Positions 17,994 to 26,985 of a stretch of 46,650 bases of DNA are shown in pieces. The notes under the pieces are model-generated. The model worked only from the letters and a program-made list of their open reading frames with translations. It was not told where the DNA came from and did not search any database. Origin of the DNA: Frankia sp. AgB32 (GTDB taxonomy: Bacteria > Actinomycetota > Actinomycetes > Frankiales > Frankiaceae). The first letter of the stretch is position 1. The number at the start of each line of letters is the position of its first letter. The stretch spans positions 1 to 46,650 of the forward strand of contig NZ_JALKFX010000074.1 in NCBI RefSeq assembly GCF_023243045.1, in the 5' to 3' direction. A program made the position numbers and the translations under genes.

Positions 17994-19045
17994 GCGCGGC
18001 GCCCGCCGCCGCGGTCATCACCGGCCTGGGTTCGGCCTTCCCCGACGTCTATGACCAGCAGGAGCTCTGGGACGACTACTTCACCCACCGGTACCGGGGG
18101 GACGCGCTGTCCCGCCGGCTGTTCCTCGGCTCCGGTGTCCGCACCCGCCATGGTGTGGTGAATCCGCGTCGAGAGGACGTCAGCGACTGGTCGACGGCGG
18201 CCCGGATGCGCCGCTACCTCGACGAGGCGCCGCCCCTGGGCCACCGGGCGGCGAGCGAGGCGCTGGCCGACGCCGGGATCAGCGCCGCCGACGTCGGGCT
18301 GTTCGTCGTCGTGTCCTGCACCGGTTACGCGACGCCGGGCCTGGACATCCGGCTCGCCCGCGAGCTCGGCATGGCGCCGACCGTGCGCCGGCTGCTCGTC
18401 GGCCACATGGGCTGCTACGCCGCGATTCCCGGGCTGGGGGCGGCGGCGGACTTCGTGCGGGCCCGCGGGCTGCCCGCGCTCGTGCTCTGCGTGGAGCTGA
18501 CGTCGCTGCACGTCCAGCCCGCGCAGGAACATCGCGACCTGGAGCAGGTCGTCGCGCACGCGCTGTTCGGCGACGCCGCCGCCGCGGTCGTCGTCGTCCC
18601 CGACGCCGCCCACGGCCTGGAGGTCCTCGACACCACCGCCGTGACCGCGCCCGCCAGCGAGGACCTGATGAGCTGGCACGTCACCGACCACGGCTTCCGG
18701 ATGGGCCTGTCGCCGCGGGTGCCGGGGGTGCTCGCCAAGCACGTCGAGGAGGCGACGGGGGCGTTGCTCGCGTCGACCGGCGCGGACATCACCGACGTCG
18801 GCGGGTGGGCCGTGCATCCCGGCGGCCCGCGCATCGTCGACGTCGTCGAGGAACGCCTGGGCCTCACCCCCGCGCAGACCGCGGCGACCCGCGGCGTCCT
18901 CGACACCCGGGGCAACTGCTCGTCGGGCACGGTCCTGCTCGTCCTCGACCAGCTCCGCCGGGGCCTCGCAGCCGACGCGACCGTCGTCGCGATGGCCTTC
19001 GGTCCCGGCCTGACGCTCTGCCTGGCGCTGCTACGCCACCGCTGA
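17990..19045 (+). CDS. type III polyketide synthase (chalcone synthase-like)
   Basis: A 351-residue protein; GTG 17990 overlaps the previous stop by GTGA, with another GTG one codon earlier. The catalytic triad of type III synthases is complete: Cys about 142 in GHMGCYAAIPG, His about 276 in AVHPGGPRIV and Asn about 309 in TRGNCSSG. The CTGYATPGLD segment is also typical. The enzyme loads an acyl-CoA starter on Cys and extends it with malonyl-CoA units to an alkylresorcinol, pyrone or polyhydroxy-aromatic product. The neighbours predict methylation, oxidation and prenylation. The N-terminal substrate-selecting residues do not let me name the product. Confidence 0.9.
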   Translation: MSAAPAAAVITGLGSAFPDVYDQQELWDDYFTHRYRGDALSRRLFLGSGVRTRHGVVNPRREDVSDWSTAARMRRYLDEAPPLGHRAASEALADAGISAADVGLFVVVSCTGYATPGLDIRLARELGMAPTVRRLLVGHMGCYAAIPGLGAAADFVRARGLPALVLCVELTSLHVQPAQEHRDLEQVVAHALFGDAAAAVVVVPDAAHGLEVLDTTAVTAPASEDLMSWHVTDHGFRMGLSPRVPGVLAKHVEEATGALLASTGADITDVGGWAVHPGGPRIVDVVEERLGLTPAQTAATRGVLDTRGNCSSGTVLLVLDQLRRGLAADATVVAMAFGPGLTLCLALLRHR

Positions 19046-19071
19046 CCGGCCGTTCCCCCGACGCCGGCGGA

Positions 19072-19365
19072 TCATTTGTCGCCGTCGCGGTACCGCTCGA
19101 CCTCCGCGCGGTTCGGCATTCTTCCCGCGGTGACGAAAAGTACGTTCTCGGTCAGCATGAAAGGCGAGTTCCCGTTTGCCAGCCCGGCGCCGGTGAGCGC
19201 GTCCGCGATGCGCCGCCGTACCGGGTCGTCCGCCCCGCGAAAATCCGCGATCACCACGCCGTGCTCGCGGAGCGCGGCGATGGCCTCAACCACGTTCTCG
19301 TAGCCGTCGACCACAAACGTAGGGGCTTCACCTGCGGAGTTCGTGCCTTCGCTCATGGAGCACAT
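19072..19365 (-). CDS. SepF-like small protein
   Basis: A 97-residue protein from ATG 19365-19363, with GGAGAAGG just upstream (an ATG nine bases later is possible). After about 18 polar residues the whole chain follows the SepF core pattern: YENVVEAIAALREHGVVI, ADFRGADDPVRRRIADALTG and a final FMLTENVLFVTAG strand. SepF proteins polymerise and tether FtsZ to the membrane; the membrane-binding N-terminal helix and long linker of canonical SepF are missing here. This is therefore a stand-alone core-domain paralogue. It is convergent with the type III polyketide synthase, ending 26 bases from it, and no division genes are near. The function is uncertain. Confidence 0.6.
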   Translation of the reverse strand: MCSMSEGTNSAGEAPTFVVDGYENVVEAIAALREHGVVIADFRGADDPVRRRIADALTGAGLANGNSPFMLTENVLFVTAGRMPNRAEVERYRDGDK

Positions 19366-19603
19366 CCTTCTCCGGCGGGGACTACCCGGCTCGGGACTCG
19401 CGGTGCGCTGCCGCGCGGGGCGTTACAGGCGCGGCGGTCACCAGTCGTCATGGTCGAGAGAGGAGATCAGCCGACCCTGTGCGGCCGCGCAGCCGGCCCG
19501 CCGGGCCTGACCCGGCCCGCGCCGGACCGGCGTGGCCAGCGCTCTCACCCGCGGATCGGGAGCCGCCGAGAGGAGCAGGAAAGCGTGGTCCGTCGAGTTC
19601 CGA
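19366..19603. other. intergenic stretch with no recognised gene
   Basis: This 238-base stretch lies between the SepF-like gene and the small membrane protein gene, both on the minus strand. It contains the ribosome site of the SepF-like gene. Open frames through it have no recognisable content. Confidence 0.4.
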
Positions 19604-19801
19604 CTACCGTCGGACCTGCTGAACAAGAACCCCGAGGAGAACCAGAAAGACGCCACCAATGGCCATTCCCACGATCTGGGCGGCGACAATCCAGGGCCCG
19701 CTGAGGACACGGCTGGAGCCGAAGATGGCGAGAGTACACAGCATGAGCACGAGACTCACCCCGATCGTCTCGGGTGCGAAACGGCCCGGCTGGTTCTCCA
19801 T
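19604..19801 (-). CDS. small two-helix membrane protein
   Basis: A 65-residue protein from ATG 19801-19799, with AAGGAG about eleven bases upstream; an in-frame ATG at 19849 would add 16 polar residues. Two hydrophobic segments are clear: IGVSLVLMLCTLAIFG and IVGMAIGGVFLVLLGVLV, with a short loop containing Trp and Pro between them. The C-terminus is basic (QQVRR). No family is recognised. The base composition of the surrounding 19.6-20.2 kb stretch is less GC-rich than the flanks. Confidence 0.55.
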   Translation of the reverse strand: MENQPGRFAPETIGVSLVLMLCTLAIFGSSRVLSGPWIVAAQIVGMAIGGVFLVLLGVLVQQVRR

Positions 19802-20208
19802 GGCTTTTTGCTCCTTCGCGAATCTGGTCACGGATCGGTCGGCTTTCATAGTAGATCCCGCCAGGGATCAACGGCGAAGTTCCGCAGCATCCACAGCGCG
19901 AGTGGCACGCGGTCGACGGTGACGACCGCGGTCCCTTCGACGGTTTCGGCGCCGGACCCAGCGTCGCGGTCGGCAGCACAGTGTGTTCGGCCCTCATCCT
20001 CGCCCTGGCCCAGCAGCTCGACGGCCCGGGCTTCACCGATTTCCACACCACCGCGCCTGGTTCCCAGGCCGGAAACCTGCCACCAGGCAGCGAATGAGGT
20101 TCGACAGGTCGGATCTTCCGGCCACATTCCAGCCAGGAATCATGGGAAACTGTGGGGTTGTCGCGCTCCTACCGCGTCGCGGACTCTCCACGGGGGGTAT
20201 GGCCCGCA
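19802..20208. other. intergenic stretch, possible gene remnant
   Basis: About 400 bases without a supported gene. One plus-strand frame is open from about 19850 to a TGA at about 20097. It has coding-like composition near its end (FGAGPSVAVG, then ALILALAQQLDGPGF) but no convincing start, so it may be the tail of a decayed gene. The 3' part holds the promoter region of the IclR-like regulator. Confidence 0.3.
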
Positions 20209-21084
20209 ATGATCGAGTTGCCGCACTCTGCCGCGCTGCGCCCTCCGCTGGTGTCCGAGCCGGCCGAGAGGTCGCCGGAGCTGCGGATCCGGCGTGATGA
20301 TGCCGCTTCGGCGGCGAGACCGGGTGCGTCCGACGGTGGGCTGCCGGCCCGAGGGGATGGCAGCCGGGGACGGGGCGTGCTCGAGGGTGCCGTGGACGTC
20401 CTCGACGCGCTGTCGCGCTTCGAGGCGGTGGGGCTGTCGGACCTTACCCGGCTGATCGGGCTGCCGAAGACGACCGTCCACCGGCTGCTCGAGCAGATGA
20501 CCGCGTTGGACCTTGTCGACCGGACCGACGACGGCAGTTACCGGATCGGCGGCGGGCTGCGCCGGTTGGCGGCGCCGGACCGGGCCCTGCACGGCCTGAC
20601 CCGGATCGGTCGGCCGCCGGTCACGTCGCTGAGCGCGAGCACCCGCTCGGCGATCACGCTGGTCGTCCTGCGGGAGCGGACGCTGATGATGGCCGCCGTC
20701 GCCGCGCCCGAGCGGGGCATCGACCTGCGTGAGTCGCGGACCTCGTTTCGGCTCGACACCGCCGTGGGCCAGGTTCTGCTCGCCGCGGCGCCGGAGTCCG
20801 AACCGCCGCCGAGCATGTCGCCGCGGCAGTGGCAACGGGCGCGGGCGGCCATCCGACGCGAGGGCGCCGCGCTCGACCGCCAGGATCTCGCCGACGGGGT
20901 CTGCTGTGCGGCGGTACCCGTGCGGAACCAGGACGGTGCGGTGGTGGCCGCACTGGCATCCGTCATGATCGCCAGCCAGATACCCGCCGGCCTGGTCGAA
21001 CAGCTCCGGCGTACCGCCACCCAGCTCGGTCGGCGGATCCCCGGTTCACCGACCGGGCCGGTGGCGCTCGTGGAGCGCCGCTGA
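20209..21084 (+). CDS. IclR-family-like transcriptional regulator
   Basis: A 291-residue protein from ATG 20209, preceded by a GGGGGG purine stretch; GTG 20152 would add 19 residues. After a polar leader of about 50 residues comes a winged helix-turn-helix (VLDALSRFEAVGLSDLTRLI, then GLPKTTVHRLLEQM), which is the IclR DNA-binding pattern. The second half matches the IclR effector domain, with LRESRTSFRLDTAVGQVLLA and the late AVPVRNQDGAVVAALA segment. The usual catalytic-looking loop is shortened, so the effector is not predictable. No adjacent catabolic genes point to a target; the upstream polyketide locus is 1.1 kb away. Confidence 0.75.
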   Translation: MIELPHSAALRPPLVSEPAERSPELRIRRDDAASAARPGASDGGLPARGDGSRGRGVLEGAVDVLDALSRFEAVGLSDLTRLIGLPKTTVHRLLEQMTALDLVDRTDDGSYRIGGGLRRLAAPDRALHGLTRIGRPPVTSLSASTRSAITLVVLRERTLMMAAVAAPERGIDLRESRTSFRLDTAVGQVLLAAAPESEPPPSMSPRQWQRARAAIRREGAALDRQDLADGVCCAAVPVRNQDGAVVAALASVMIASQIPAGLVEQLRRTATQLGRRIPGSPTGPVALVERR

Positions 21085-21183
21085 TTCCCGCGCCACGCGC
21101 GGAAGATCGACCTATCCCCTCGTATATCGTCACTCTCCGACGTCTGGGCATCATTCATCGCGGTGGCAGCGGGGAGCGGACAG

Positions 21184-21933
21184 GTGCCTTTCACGTTGAG
21201 CCACCCGGCGGCGGTGCTGCCGCTGCGGCGACTGGGCCTGCCGATGAGCGCGCTGGTGGCCGGGTCGATGGTGCCGGACATCCCGGTGTTCTTCAGCTGG
21301 CCGGGGGTCTACGGGTTCACCCACAGCCCGCTCGGGGTGGTGACCGCCGACCCGGTGCTGGCCGTGGCCGCCCTGGCCCTCTGGTTCTGCCTGATCCGCG
21401 ATGCCGTCGTCGACCTGAGCCCCGATCCGGTCAGGTCGCGACTCACGGCCCGCGCCCGGCCCACGCGCCGTCAGTGGCTGCTGGCGCCGGTCGCCGCGGC
21501 CGTGGGGGCGATGACGCACGTCGGCTGGGATGCCTTCACCCATCATGACCGGTGGGGCGTGCGCCAAGTGCCGTGGCTGGCCGCCGACCATGGCGGCCTG
21601 GCGGGCCACGCGTGGCTCCAGTACGGGTCCAGCGTGTTCGGGTTCGCTGTCGTCGGGGCGGCCAGCGTCGCCTGGCTGCGCGCGGCGCCGCGCGGGCCGC
21701 TACGGCCGCCGCGGCACGCGTCGGGGCCGGCCGTGCTCGCGGGCATCGGCGCGATCGCCGTGGCAGCGAGCGCCGCCGCGGCGCTGGCGAACCTGCCGGA
21801 CGGGGTGCGCACCGCCGCGTATCACGGCATCGTCACCGCCGTCATGACGCTGGCGACCGGCCTGCTCCTGATCGCCGTCGGATGGCGGGTGGCGCGGTGG
21901 CGACGGCCGCTCGCCGGGCCGGACCCCACCTGA
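21184..21933 (+). CDS. DUF4184 family membrane protein
   Basis: A 249-residue protein. GTG 21184 was chosen because it follows a GGGGAG and gives the characteristic opening VPFTLSHPAAVLPLRR of the DUF4184 family. Early His and Asp motifs (SHPAA, GSMVPDIPVF, THSPLG) resemble the metal-dependent-hydrolase-like arrangement in membrane proteins of this group. A later GWDAFTHHDRWG adds conserved His/Asp. Six or so hydrophobic helices are visible. The biochemical role is unknown. It stands alone between an IclR-like regulator and a convergent dehydrogenase gene. Confidence 0.8.
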   Translation: MPFTLSHPAAVLPLRRLGLPMSALVAGSMVPDIPVFFSWPGVYGFTHSPLGVVTADPVLAVAALALWFCLIRDAVVDLSPDPVRSRLTARARPTRRQWLLAPVAAAVGAMTHVGWDAFTHHDRWGVRQVPWLAADHGGLAGHAWLQYGSSVFGFAVVGAASVAWLRAAPRGPLRPPRHASGPAVLAGIGAIAVAASAAAALANLPDGVRTAAYHGIVTAVMTLATGLLLIAVGWRVARWRRPLAGPDPT

Positions 21934-21983
21934 TCCACCGGAGCCGACCACGCACGGTCATCCCACCGCTTAGCGGCGGCGCC

Positions 21984-22910
21984 TCAGGGGGACGACGGGT
22001 CGGCGTGCGGCTGGGTGGTGGTGGTTGCCGTCGTACCTGCGGTGGTGGCGGCGCGGCGCAGGCGGATGATCGCGGTGGCGTCGAGCTGGCCCTCGCCGCG
22101 GGCCTGGGAGGCGGCGAAATCGCGTTCGGCGAGGTCCGCGAGGGGCACCGGGATGCCGCGCCGGGCCGCTTCGGCGAGGCAGATCCGCAGGTCCTTGCGC
22201 ATCCAGTCGACGGCGAAACCGAAGTCGAACTCGTCGCGGATCATCGTCTCGGCACGGTTGTTCAGATACCAGGAGCTGGCGGCGCCGCCGGTGACCGCGG
22301 GGAGCACCACGGCCGGGTCGAGGCCGGCGGCGACGGCGAAGTTCAGCGCCTCCGCCGCGCCCTCGATCGCCGCGGCGACGAGGATCTGGTTGACCATCTT
22401 GGTGAGCTGACCGCTGCCGACCGGCCCGATCCGCGTGATCGTCGCACCGTAGCTGGCCAGCACCGGACGGACCCGTTCGAGGACATCCGGGTCGGCGCCG
22501 CACATGATGCTGAGCTTCCCCGCCTCCGCGCCGGCCTGCCCGCCGGACACCGGCGCGTCGACGAACCCGACACCGCGCTTGGCCGCCTCGGCGGCGATCT
22601 CGGTGGCCAGCTCGGCGGACGTCGTCGTGTGGTCGACGATCGTCGCGCCCGGCGCCAGCGCGCCCAGCACACCGTCCGGGCCGGTGACGACGGCGCGGAC
22701 GTCGTCGTCTGCGCCCACGCACAGGCAGACCACGTCGGTGCCCGCCGCCGCTGCCGCCGGGGTCCGACCCACCGTGCCCTGATGCTGCTCGGCCCACCGC
22801 TGCGCCGTGGCCGGCGTGCGGTTGAAGACCGCCGCCTGGAACCCTGCCCCCGCGATGTGGCCGGCCATCGGAAAGCCCATCTTCCCGAGACCGATGAAGG
22901 CAACCCGCAT
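21984..22910 (-). CDS. 3-hydroxyisobutyrate-dehydrogenase-like NAD(P)-dependent oxidoreductase
   Basis: A 308-residue enzyme from ATG 22910-22908 with CGGGAG upstream. It opens with the Rossmann motif VAFIGLGKMGFPMA. It has the family substrate-binding signature FVDAPVSGGQAGAE and the catalytic Lys in GSGQLTKMVNQIL near residue 170. The C-terminal all-helical domain follows (DFGFAVDWMRKDL). The family oxidises beta-hydroxyacids or reduces their semialdehydes. The last about 20 residues form a Thr/Ala tail of low complexity. The gene is divergent from the helicase gene and convergent with the DUF4184 gene, so no pathway context helps choose a substrate. Confidence 0.88.
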   Translation of the reverse strand: MRVAFIGLGKMGFPMAGHIAGAGFQAAVFNRTPATAQRWAEQHQGTVGRTPAAAAAGTDVVCLCVGADDDVRAVVTGPDGVLGALAPGATIVDHTTTSAELATEIAAEAAKRGVGFVDAPVSGGQAGAEAGKLSIMCGADPDVLERVRPVLASYGATITRIGPVGSGQLTKMVNQILVAAAIEGAAEALNFAVAAGLDPAVVLPAVTGGAASSWYLNNRAETMIRDEFDFGFAVDWMRKDLRICLAEAARRGIPVPLADLAERDFAASQARGEGQLDATAIIRLRRAATTAGTTATTTTQPHADPSSP

Positions 22911-23185
22911 CAGCGCGCACTCCCGTTTCATGGATGTTGCCGGTCTACCGGTAGCCGTTGCCGAACGACTCGCGAACGGTATTCGATCCGAAAAGCATCG
23001 TCGACCACACGGTCGCGGCGGCGGTGCACTGGTCGCCGACCGGGGTGTGGACGCCACGCGGGCCGATCACCTGGTGTGCACTCCGGCGATCTCAGGATGG
23101 GGTATCTCGGCTGGAGCGGAAACCAGCGTGGTCTGCGCTGGTACCGTGCGGCCGCGTACCGACGGGCCGCTGTAACGTCGCTGGC

Positions 23186-26100
23186 ATGCTGCCAGGTGAG
23201 CTGCGGGCCATCGACCGCGTCCGGCTGCGGGCCGTCGTGGGAGACCTCACCTACAAACGCGCGCTGCAGTACACCCAGCAGGGCGCCGTCAGCGCGGTGT
23301 CCTGGCAACGGGCGACGAACGCGATCACGGGCCGGGTGAAGGGAAGCCACGGCGAGGTCTACCTGACCACCGCGTTCCTCACGGACGGCGACCATCCGCA
23401 GCCGTGGCAGTTCGGCAGCGGCGAGTGCAGCTGTCCGGTGAGTGTCGACTGCAAGCACGCCGCCGCGCTCGTGCTGACGGCGGCCCAGCAGGCGACCGGG
23501 GCCGCCACCGGCCGCCGCGGGACGTCCGCTCCCACCTGGGCTTCCACCCTGTCGGATCTGCTCGGCGACGGGCCGGGCGAGGACGGGCCGGCGCAGGCGA
23601 CGCCGCTGGCGATCGAGCTGACGCTGTCCGCCGAGGCGCCGACGGGACGGGCCGGACGCGGCAAACCGTCCCTGCGCGTGCTGGCGCGCATCGTGAAGCC
23701 CGGAAAATCCGGCTGGGTGGCGGCGCTCCCCTGGTCGAAACTGATGTCGCCGTACGGGCACCATCAGCGGGAGGCATATCTTCCGGCGCACCTGCGGATC
23801 CTGCGGGAGATGTACGCCGTCCACCAGGCCGGCGAGGAGGTGCCGGCGTACGGCCAGTATTCCTATGGCTACGCCGACGTGAAGCACCTCGACCTCTGCG
23901 CGTTCGCGAGTGCGCGGCTGTGGCCGCTGCTCGACGAGGCCGCGGCCGCGGGAATGCCGCTGGTGCACCGCCGCAAGAGCGTGGGGACCGTCGAGCCATA
24001 CGGGTCGGCGGAGCTGTGCCTTGACATCGCCGACTCCGCCGCGGCGCTCACCGTCCGGCCGGTGCTGCGGTTCGTCGAGGCGCAGCGGGACGGCGAGGCG
24101 CAGCGGGACGTCGCGCCGTTCGCCTTCCTCGGTGGTCACGGCGTCGTCGGGGTCGATCGCGCCGAGATCCAGGCGACGGACCAGCACGAGAGCTGGCACC
24201 TCAGGCTGGCCCGGCTGACGGCGCCGGTGCCGCCCGCACTGGTCCGGATCGCCGTGGAGAACAGCAGTCTGCGGATTCCGGCCGCCGAGCGGCCGCGGTT
24301 CCTCGCCGACTACTACCCGCGCCTGACCCGACTGGCCAGGATCGTTTCCCACGACGGGTCGTTCGAACCGCCGGTGATCGCGCCGCCCGCCCTCGTCGCC
24401 CGGGCGGACTACGGCCCCGACCACACCGTCGACCTGCGCTGGGAGTGGGACTACGCGGTCGGCGACACCCGCCGGCGCGCCCCCCTGTACGACGACGGAC
24501 CGGACCCGGCCGCGGCCGCCCACCGGGACCGGGCCGCCGAGGCCGAGATCCTGACCAGCCTGAACCTGCCGGCCGACGCCGGTCGGCTCCTCGCGCCCGG
24601 CGGCGACGGGGCAGCGGGCCTGGCCGCGTCCGTCCGGCTGCGCGGCGTCGACACGATGCGGTTCACGACCGAACTGCTGCCGCGCCTGGCCGCGGACGAC
24701 CGGATCGCCGTCGAGGTCGGTGGCCGGCCTGCCGACTACCGCGAGGCCGGGGACGCGCTGCGGATCGAGGTGTCGACCGACGACGTGCCGAACGAACCGG
24801 ACTGGTTCGATCTCGGGATCACCCTGCGCCTCGACGGGCATGAGATCCCTTTCTCGTCCGTCTTCCTGGCCCTGGGCCGGGACGAGTCGCACCTGCTGCT
24901 CGACGACGGCGCCTACTTCAGCCTCGACAAACCCGAGCTGCGGCAGCTACGCGCGCTGATCGAGGAGGCACGGGCGCTGCAGGACACCGCCGGCGGGACG
25001 CTGCGCCTGAGCCGGTTCCAGGCCGGGCTGTGGGAGGAACTGGTCGAACTCGGCGTCGTCACCCGCCAGTCGCGGGCCTGGCAGCGGCAGGTCGAGGCCC
25101 TGCTGTCCGTCGACACGGCCGGCGCGCAGCAGCCGCCGGACACCCTGCGGGCCGGCCTTCGGCCCTACCAGGTCGACGGTTTCCGCTGGCTGAGCCGGCT
25201 GTGGGACTGCCAGCTCGGCGGGATCCTCGCGGACGACATGGGCCTCGGCAAGACGCTGCAGTCACTCGCGCTGATCTGCCACGCCCACGCGCGCGACCCG
25301 GATCTGCCGCCGTTCCTCATCGTCGCGCCGACGAGCGTCGTGGCGAACTGGGCCGCCGAATCCGCCCGGTTCGCCCCACACCTGCGGATCACCGCCATCG
25401 CCGACACGCTGCGGCGCCGGGGTGAGACCCTCGACGAGGTGCGCGCTGCCGCCGACGTCATCGTGACGTCCTACACGCTTTTCCGACTCGACGCCGACGC
25501 GTATTCCGCGGCCGACTGGGCCGGGCTGGTTCTCGACGAGGCGCAGGTCGTCAAGAACCACCAGTCGAAGGCCTACCAGTGCGCGCGGCTGCTGGCCGCG
25601 CCGTTCAAACTGGCGGTCACCGGAACGCCGCTCGAGAACAACGTGATGGAGCTGTGGTCGCTTTTGTCGATCACCGCGCCGGGGCTGTTCCCGAACCGGA
25701 CGCGATTTCAGGACTACTACGCCCGCCCCATCGAGAAACTCGGTGACGCCGAACTCCTCGACCGGTTGCGGCGGCGGATCAGGCCACTGGTCATCCGGCG
25801 GACCAAGGAACAGGTCGCGCCGGACCTCCCCGCCAAGCAGGAACAGGTCATCGACGTCGACCTGCACCCCCGGCACCGCCGCGTCTACCAGACCCGGCTC
25901 CAGCGCGAACGACAGAAGGTCCTGGGCCTGATCGACGACATGAACCGCAACCGCTTCACCATCCTGCGGTCCCTGACGACGATGCGCCAGCTCAGCCTGC
26001 ACGCGGGGCTCGTCGACGAGGCGCACGACGACCTGCCCAGCGCGAAGATAGACGTCCTGCTCGAACATCTGCACGACGTCGTCGACGGCGGGCACCGCGC

Positions 26101-26542
26101 GCTCGTGTTCAGCCAGTTCACCAGATTCCTCGGCCGGGTGCGGGAAACCCTCGACGCCGCCGGCATCGACTACTGCTATCTCGACGGCGCGACCCGCAAC
26201 CGGCCGGCGGTCCTGCGCCGTTTCAAGGAGGGCACCGCCCCGGTCTTCCTCATCAGTCTCAAGGCCGGCGGCTCCGGTCTGAACCTGACCGAGGCGGACT
26301 ACTGCTTCCTGCTCGACCCGTGGTGGAATCCCGCCACCGAGGCCCAGGCGGTCGACCGTACCCACCGCATCGGCCAGACCCGCAATGTCATGGTGTACCG
26401 CCTCGTCGCCAGGGACACCATCGAGGAAAAGGTTATGGCGTTGAAGGCACGCAAGGCGGAACTGTTCGCCAGCGTCCTGGACGGCGGCGAGTTCGTCGAC
26501 ACCACCCTCGACGCCGACGACATCCGCCAACTGCTGTCCTGA
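23186..26542 (+). CDS. SWIM zinc-finger SNF2-family helicase
   Basis: An 1118-residue protein from ATG 23186. An N-terminal SWIM zinc finger has the C-x-C-xn-C-x-H pattern (CSCPVSVDCKH, about residues 81-91). A long middle region of unassigned function follows. The SNF2 ATPase begins near residue 655: Walker A DDMGLGKT at about 684, the DEAQ box LVLDEAQVVKN near 784, and helicase C motifs SLKAGGSGLNLTEAD and AVDRTHRIGQTR near 1055. Such proteins remodel protein-DNA complexes, and bacterial ones resemble HepA/RapA relatives. Long upstream open sequence is not part of the gene because conserved sequence begins at MLPGELRAID. The gene stands alone. Confidence 0.9.
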   Translation: MLPGELRAIDRVRLRAVVGDLTYKRALQYTQQGAVSAVSWQRATNAITGRVKGSHGEVYLTTAFLTDGDHPQPWQFGSGECSCPVSVDCKHAAALVLTAAQQATGAATGRRGTSAPTWASTLSDLLGDGPGEDGPAQATPLAIELTLSAEAPTGRAGRGKPSLRVLARIVKPGKSGWVAALPWSKLMSPYGHHQREAYLPAHLRILREMYAVHQAGEEVPAYGQYSYGYADVKHLDLCAFASARLWPLLDEAAAAGMPLVHRRKSVGTVEPYGSAELCLDIADSAAALTVRPVLRFVEAQRDGEAQRDVAPFAFLGGHGVVGVDRAEIQATDQHESWHLRLARLTAPVPPALVRIAVENSSLRIPAAERPRFLADYYPRLTRLARIVSHDGSFEPPVIAPPALVARADYGPDHTVDLRWEWDYAVGDTRRRAPLYDDGPDPAAAAHRDRAAEAEILTSLNLPADAGRLLAPGGDGAAGLAASVRLRGVDTMRFTTELLPRLAADDRIAVEVGGRPADYREAGDALRIEVSTDDVPNEPDWFDLGITLRLDGHEIPFSSVFLALGRDESHLLLDDGAYFSLDKPELRQLRALIEEARALQDTAGGTLRLSRFQAGLWEELVELGVVTRQSRAWQRQVEALLSVDTAGAQQPPDTLRAGLRPYQVDGFRWLSRLWDCQLGGILADDMGLGKTLQSLALICHAHARDPDLPPFLIVAPTSVVANWAAESARFAPHLRITAIADTLRRRGETLDEVRAAADVIVTSYTLFRLDADAYSAADWAGLVLDEAQVVKNHQSKAYQCARLLAAPFKLAVTGTPLENNVMELWSLLSITAPGLFPNRTRFQDYYARPIEKLGDAELLDRLRRRIRPLVIRRTKEQVAPDLPAKQEQVIDVDLHPRHRRVYQTRLQRERQKVLGLIDDMNRNRFTILRSLTTMRQLSLHAGLVDEAHDDLPSAKIDVLLEHLHDVVDGGHRALVFSQFTRFLGRVRETLDAAGIDYCYLDGATRNRPAVLRRFKEGTAPVFLISLKAGGSGLNLTEADYCFLLDPWWNPATEAQAVDRTHRIGQTRNVMVYRLVARDTIEEKVMALKARKAELFASVLDGGEFVDTTLDADDIRQLLS

Positions 26543-26647
26543 CGCTCCCCGACCGCAGCGGCCGCGCGCGGAACGTCCGGCGCGCAGGAGCGTGATGGCG
26601 CGGCCGCGGGGCTGGTGACGGTGGTGGTGACAGTCCTGATCACTTTC

Positions 26648-26842
26648 TCACAGCCGGCTAACAGGAAGCGGTGGGAGACTCATGCTCGGCGTCACCCCGC
26701 TGTGACCACCCACGGTCCGCAGGTCGATCTCCTGGACGACCCGCTCCAAGGTCCAGTTCCGGGCCAGCCGGACCTGGCGCAGCGGCGTGAGCGGCCGCGG
26801 CGGCCCCGAAGAACGCTCAGGCATATCCCCATCACCATCCAC
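26648..26842 (-). pseudogene. truncated XRE-type helix-turn-helix regulator remnant
   Basis: A 64-residue open frame from GTG 26842 (an ATG follows six codons later). The sequence PLTPLRQVRLARNWTLERV, then EIDLRTVGGHSGVTPSM, is the beginning of an XRE-type DNA-binding domain common in actinomycete regulators. The match stops after the turn helix, and the last ten residues (SLPPLPVSRL) are unrelated, so the recognition helix and all of the remaining protein are gone. The remaining 26543-26985 stretch has no other gene. It is a decayed or truncated gene, unlikely to bind DNA. Confidence 0.6.
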
Positions 26843-26985
26843 ACCCGAGGCACCGCCGCGATCGCGGCGCCGGCATCAGTGATGATGCGCTACCGCCACG
26901 CCCAATACAGGCATCGCAGCGCACGCTCGAAAGTTCACGAACAGTCCGATCAGGTGCGGTCAGTGTCCGCGGAGCGCGAGCGGTG

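Noticed and set aside
19846-20127. 93-residue minus-strand open frame between the small membrane protein and the IclR-like gene
   Set aside because: It has no ribosome site and no family pattern, and it overlaps a plus-strand frame of better composition; there is not enough support for either.
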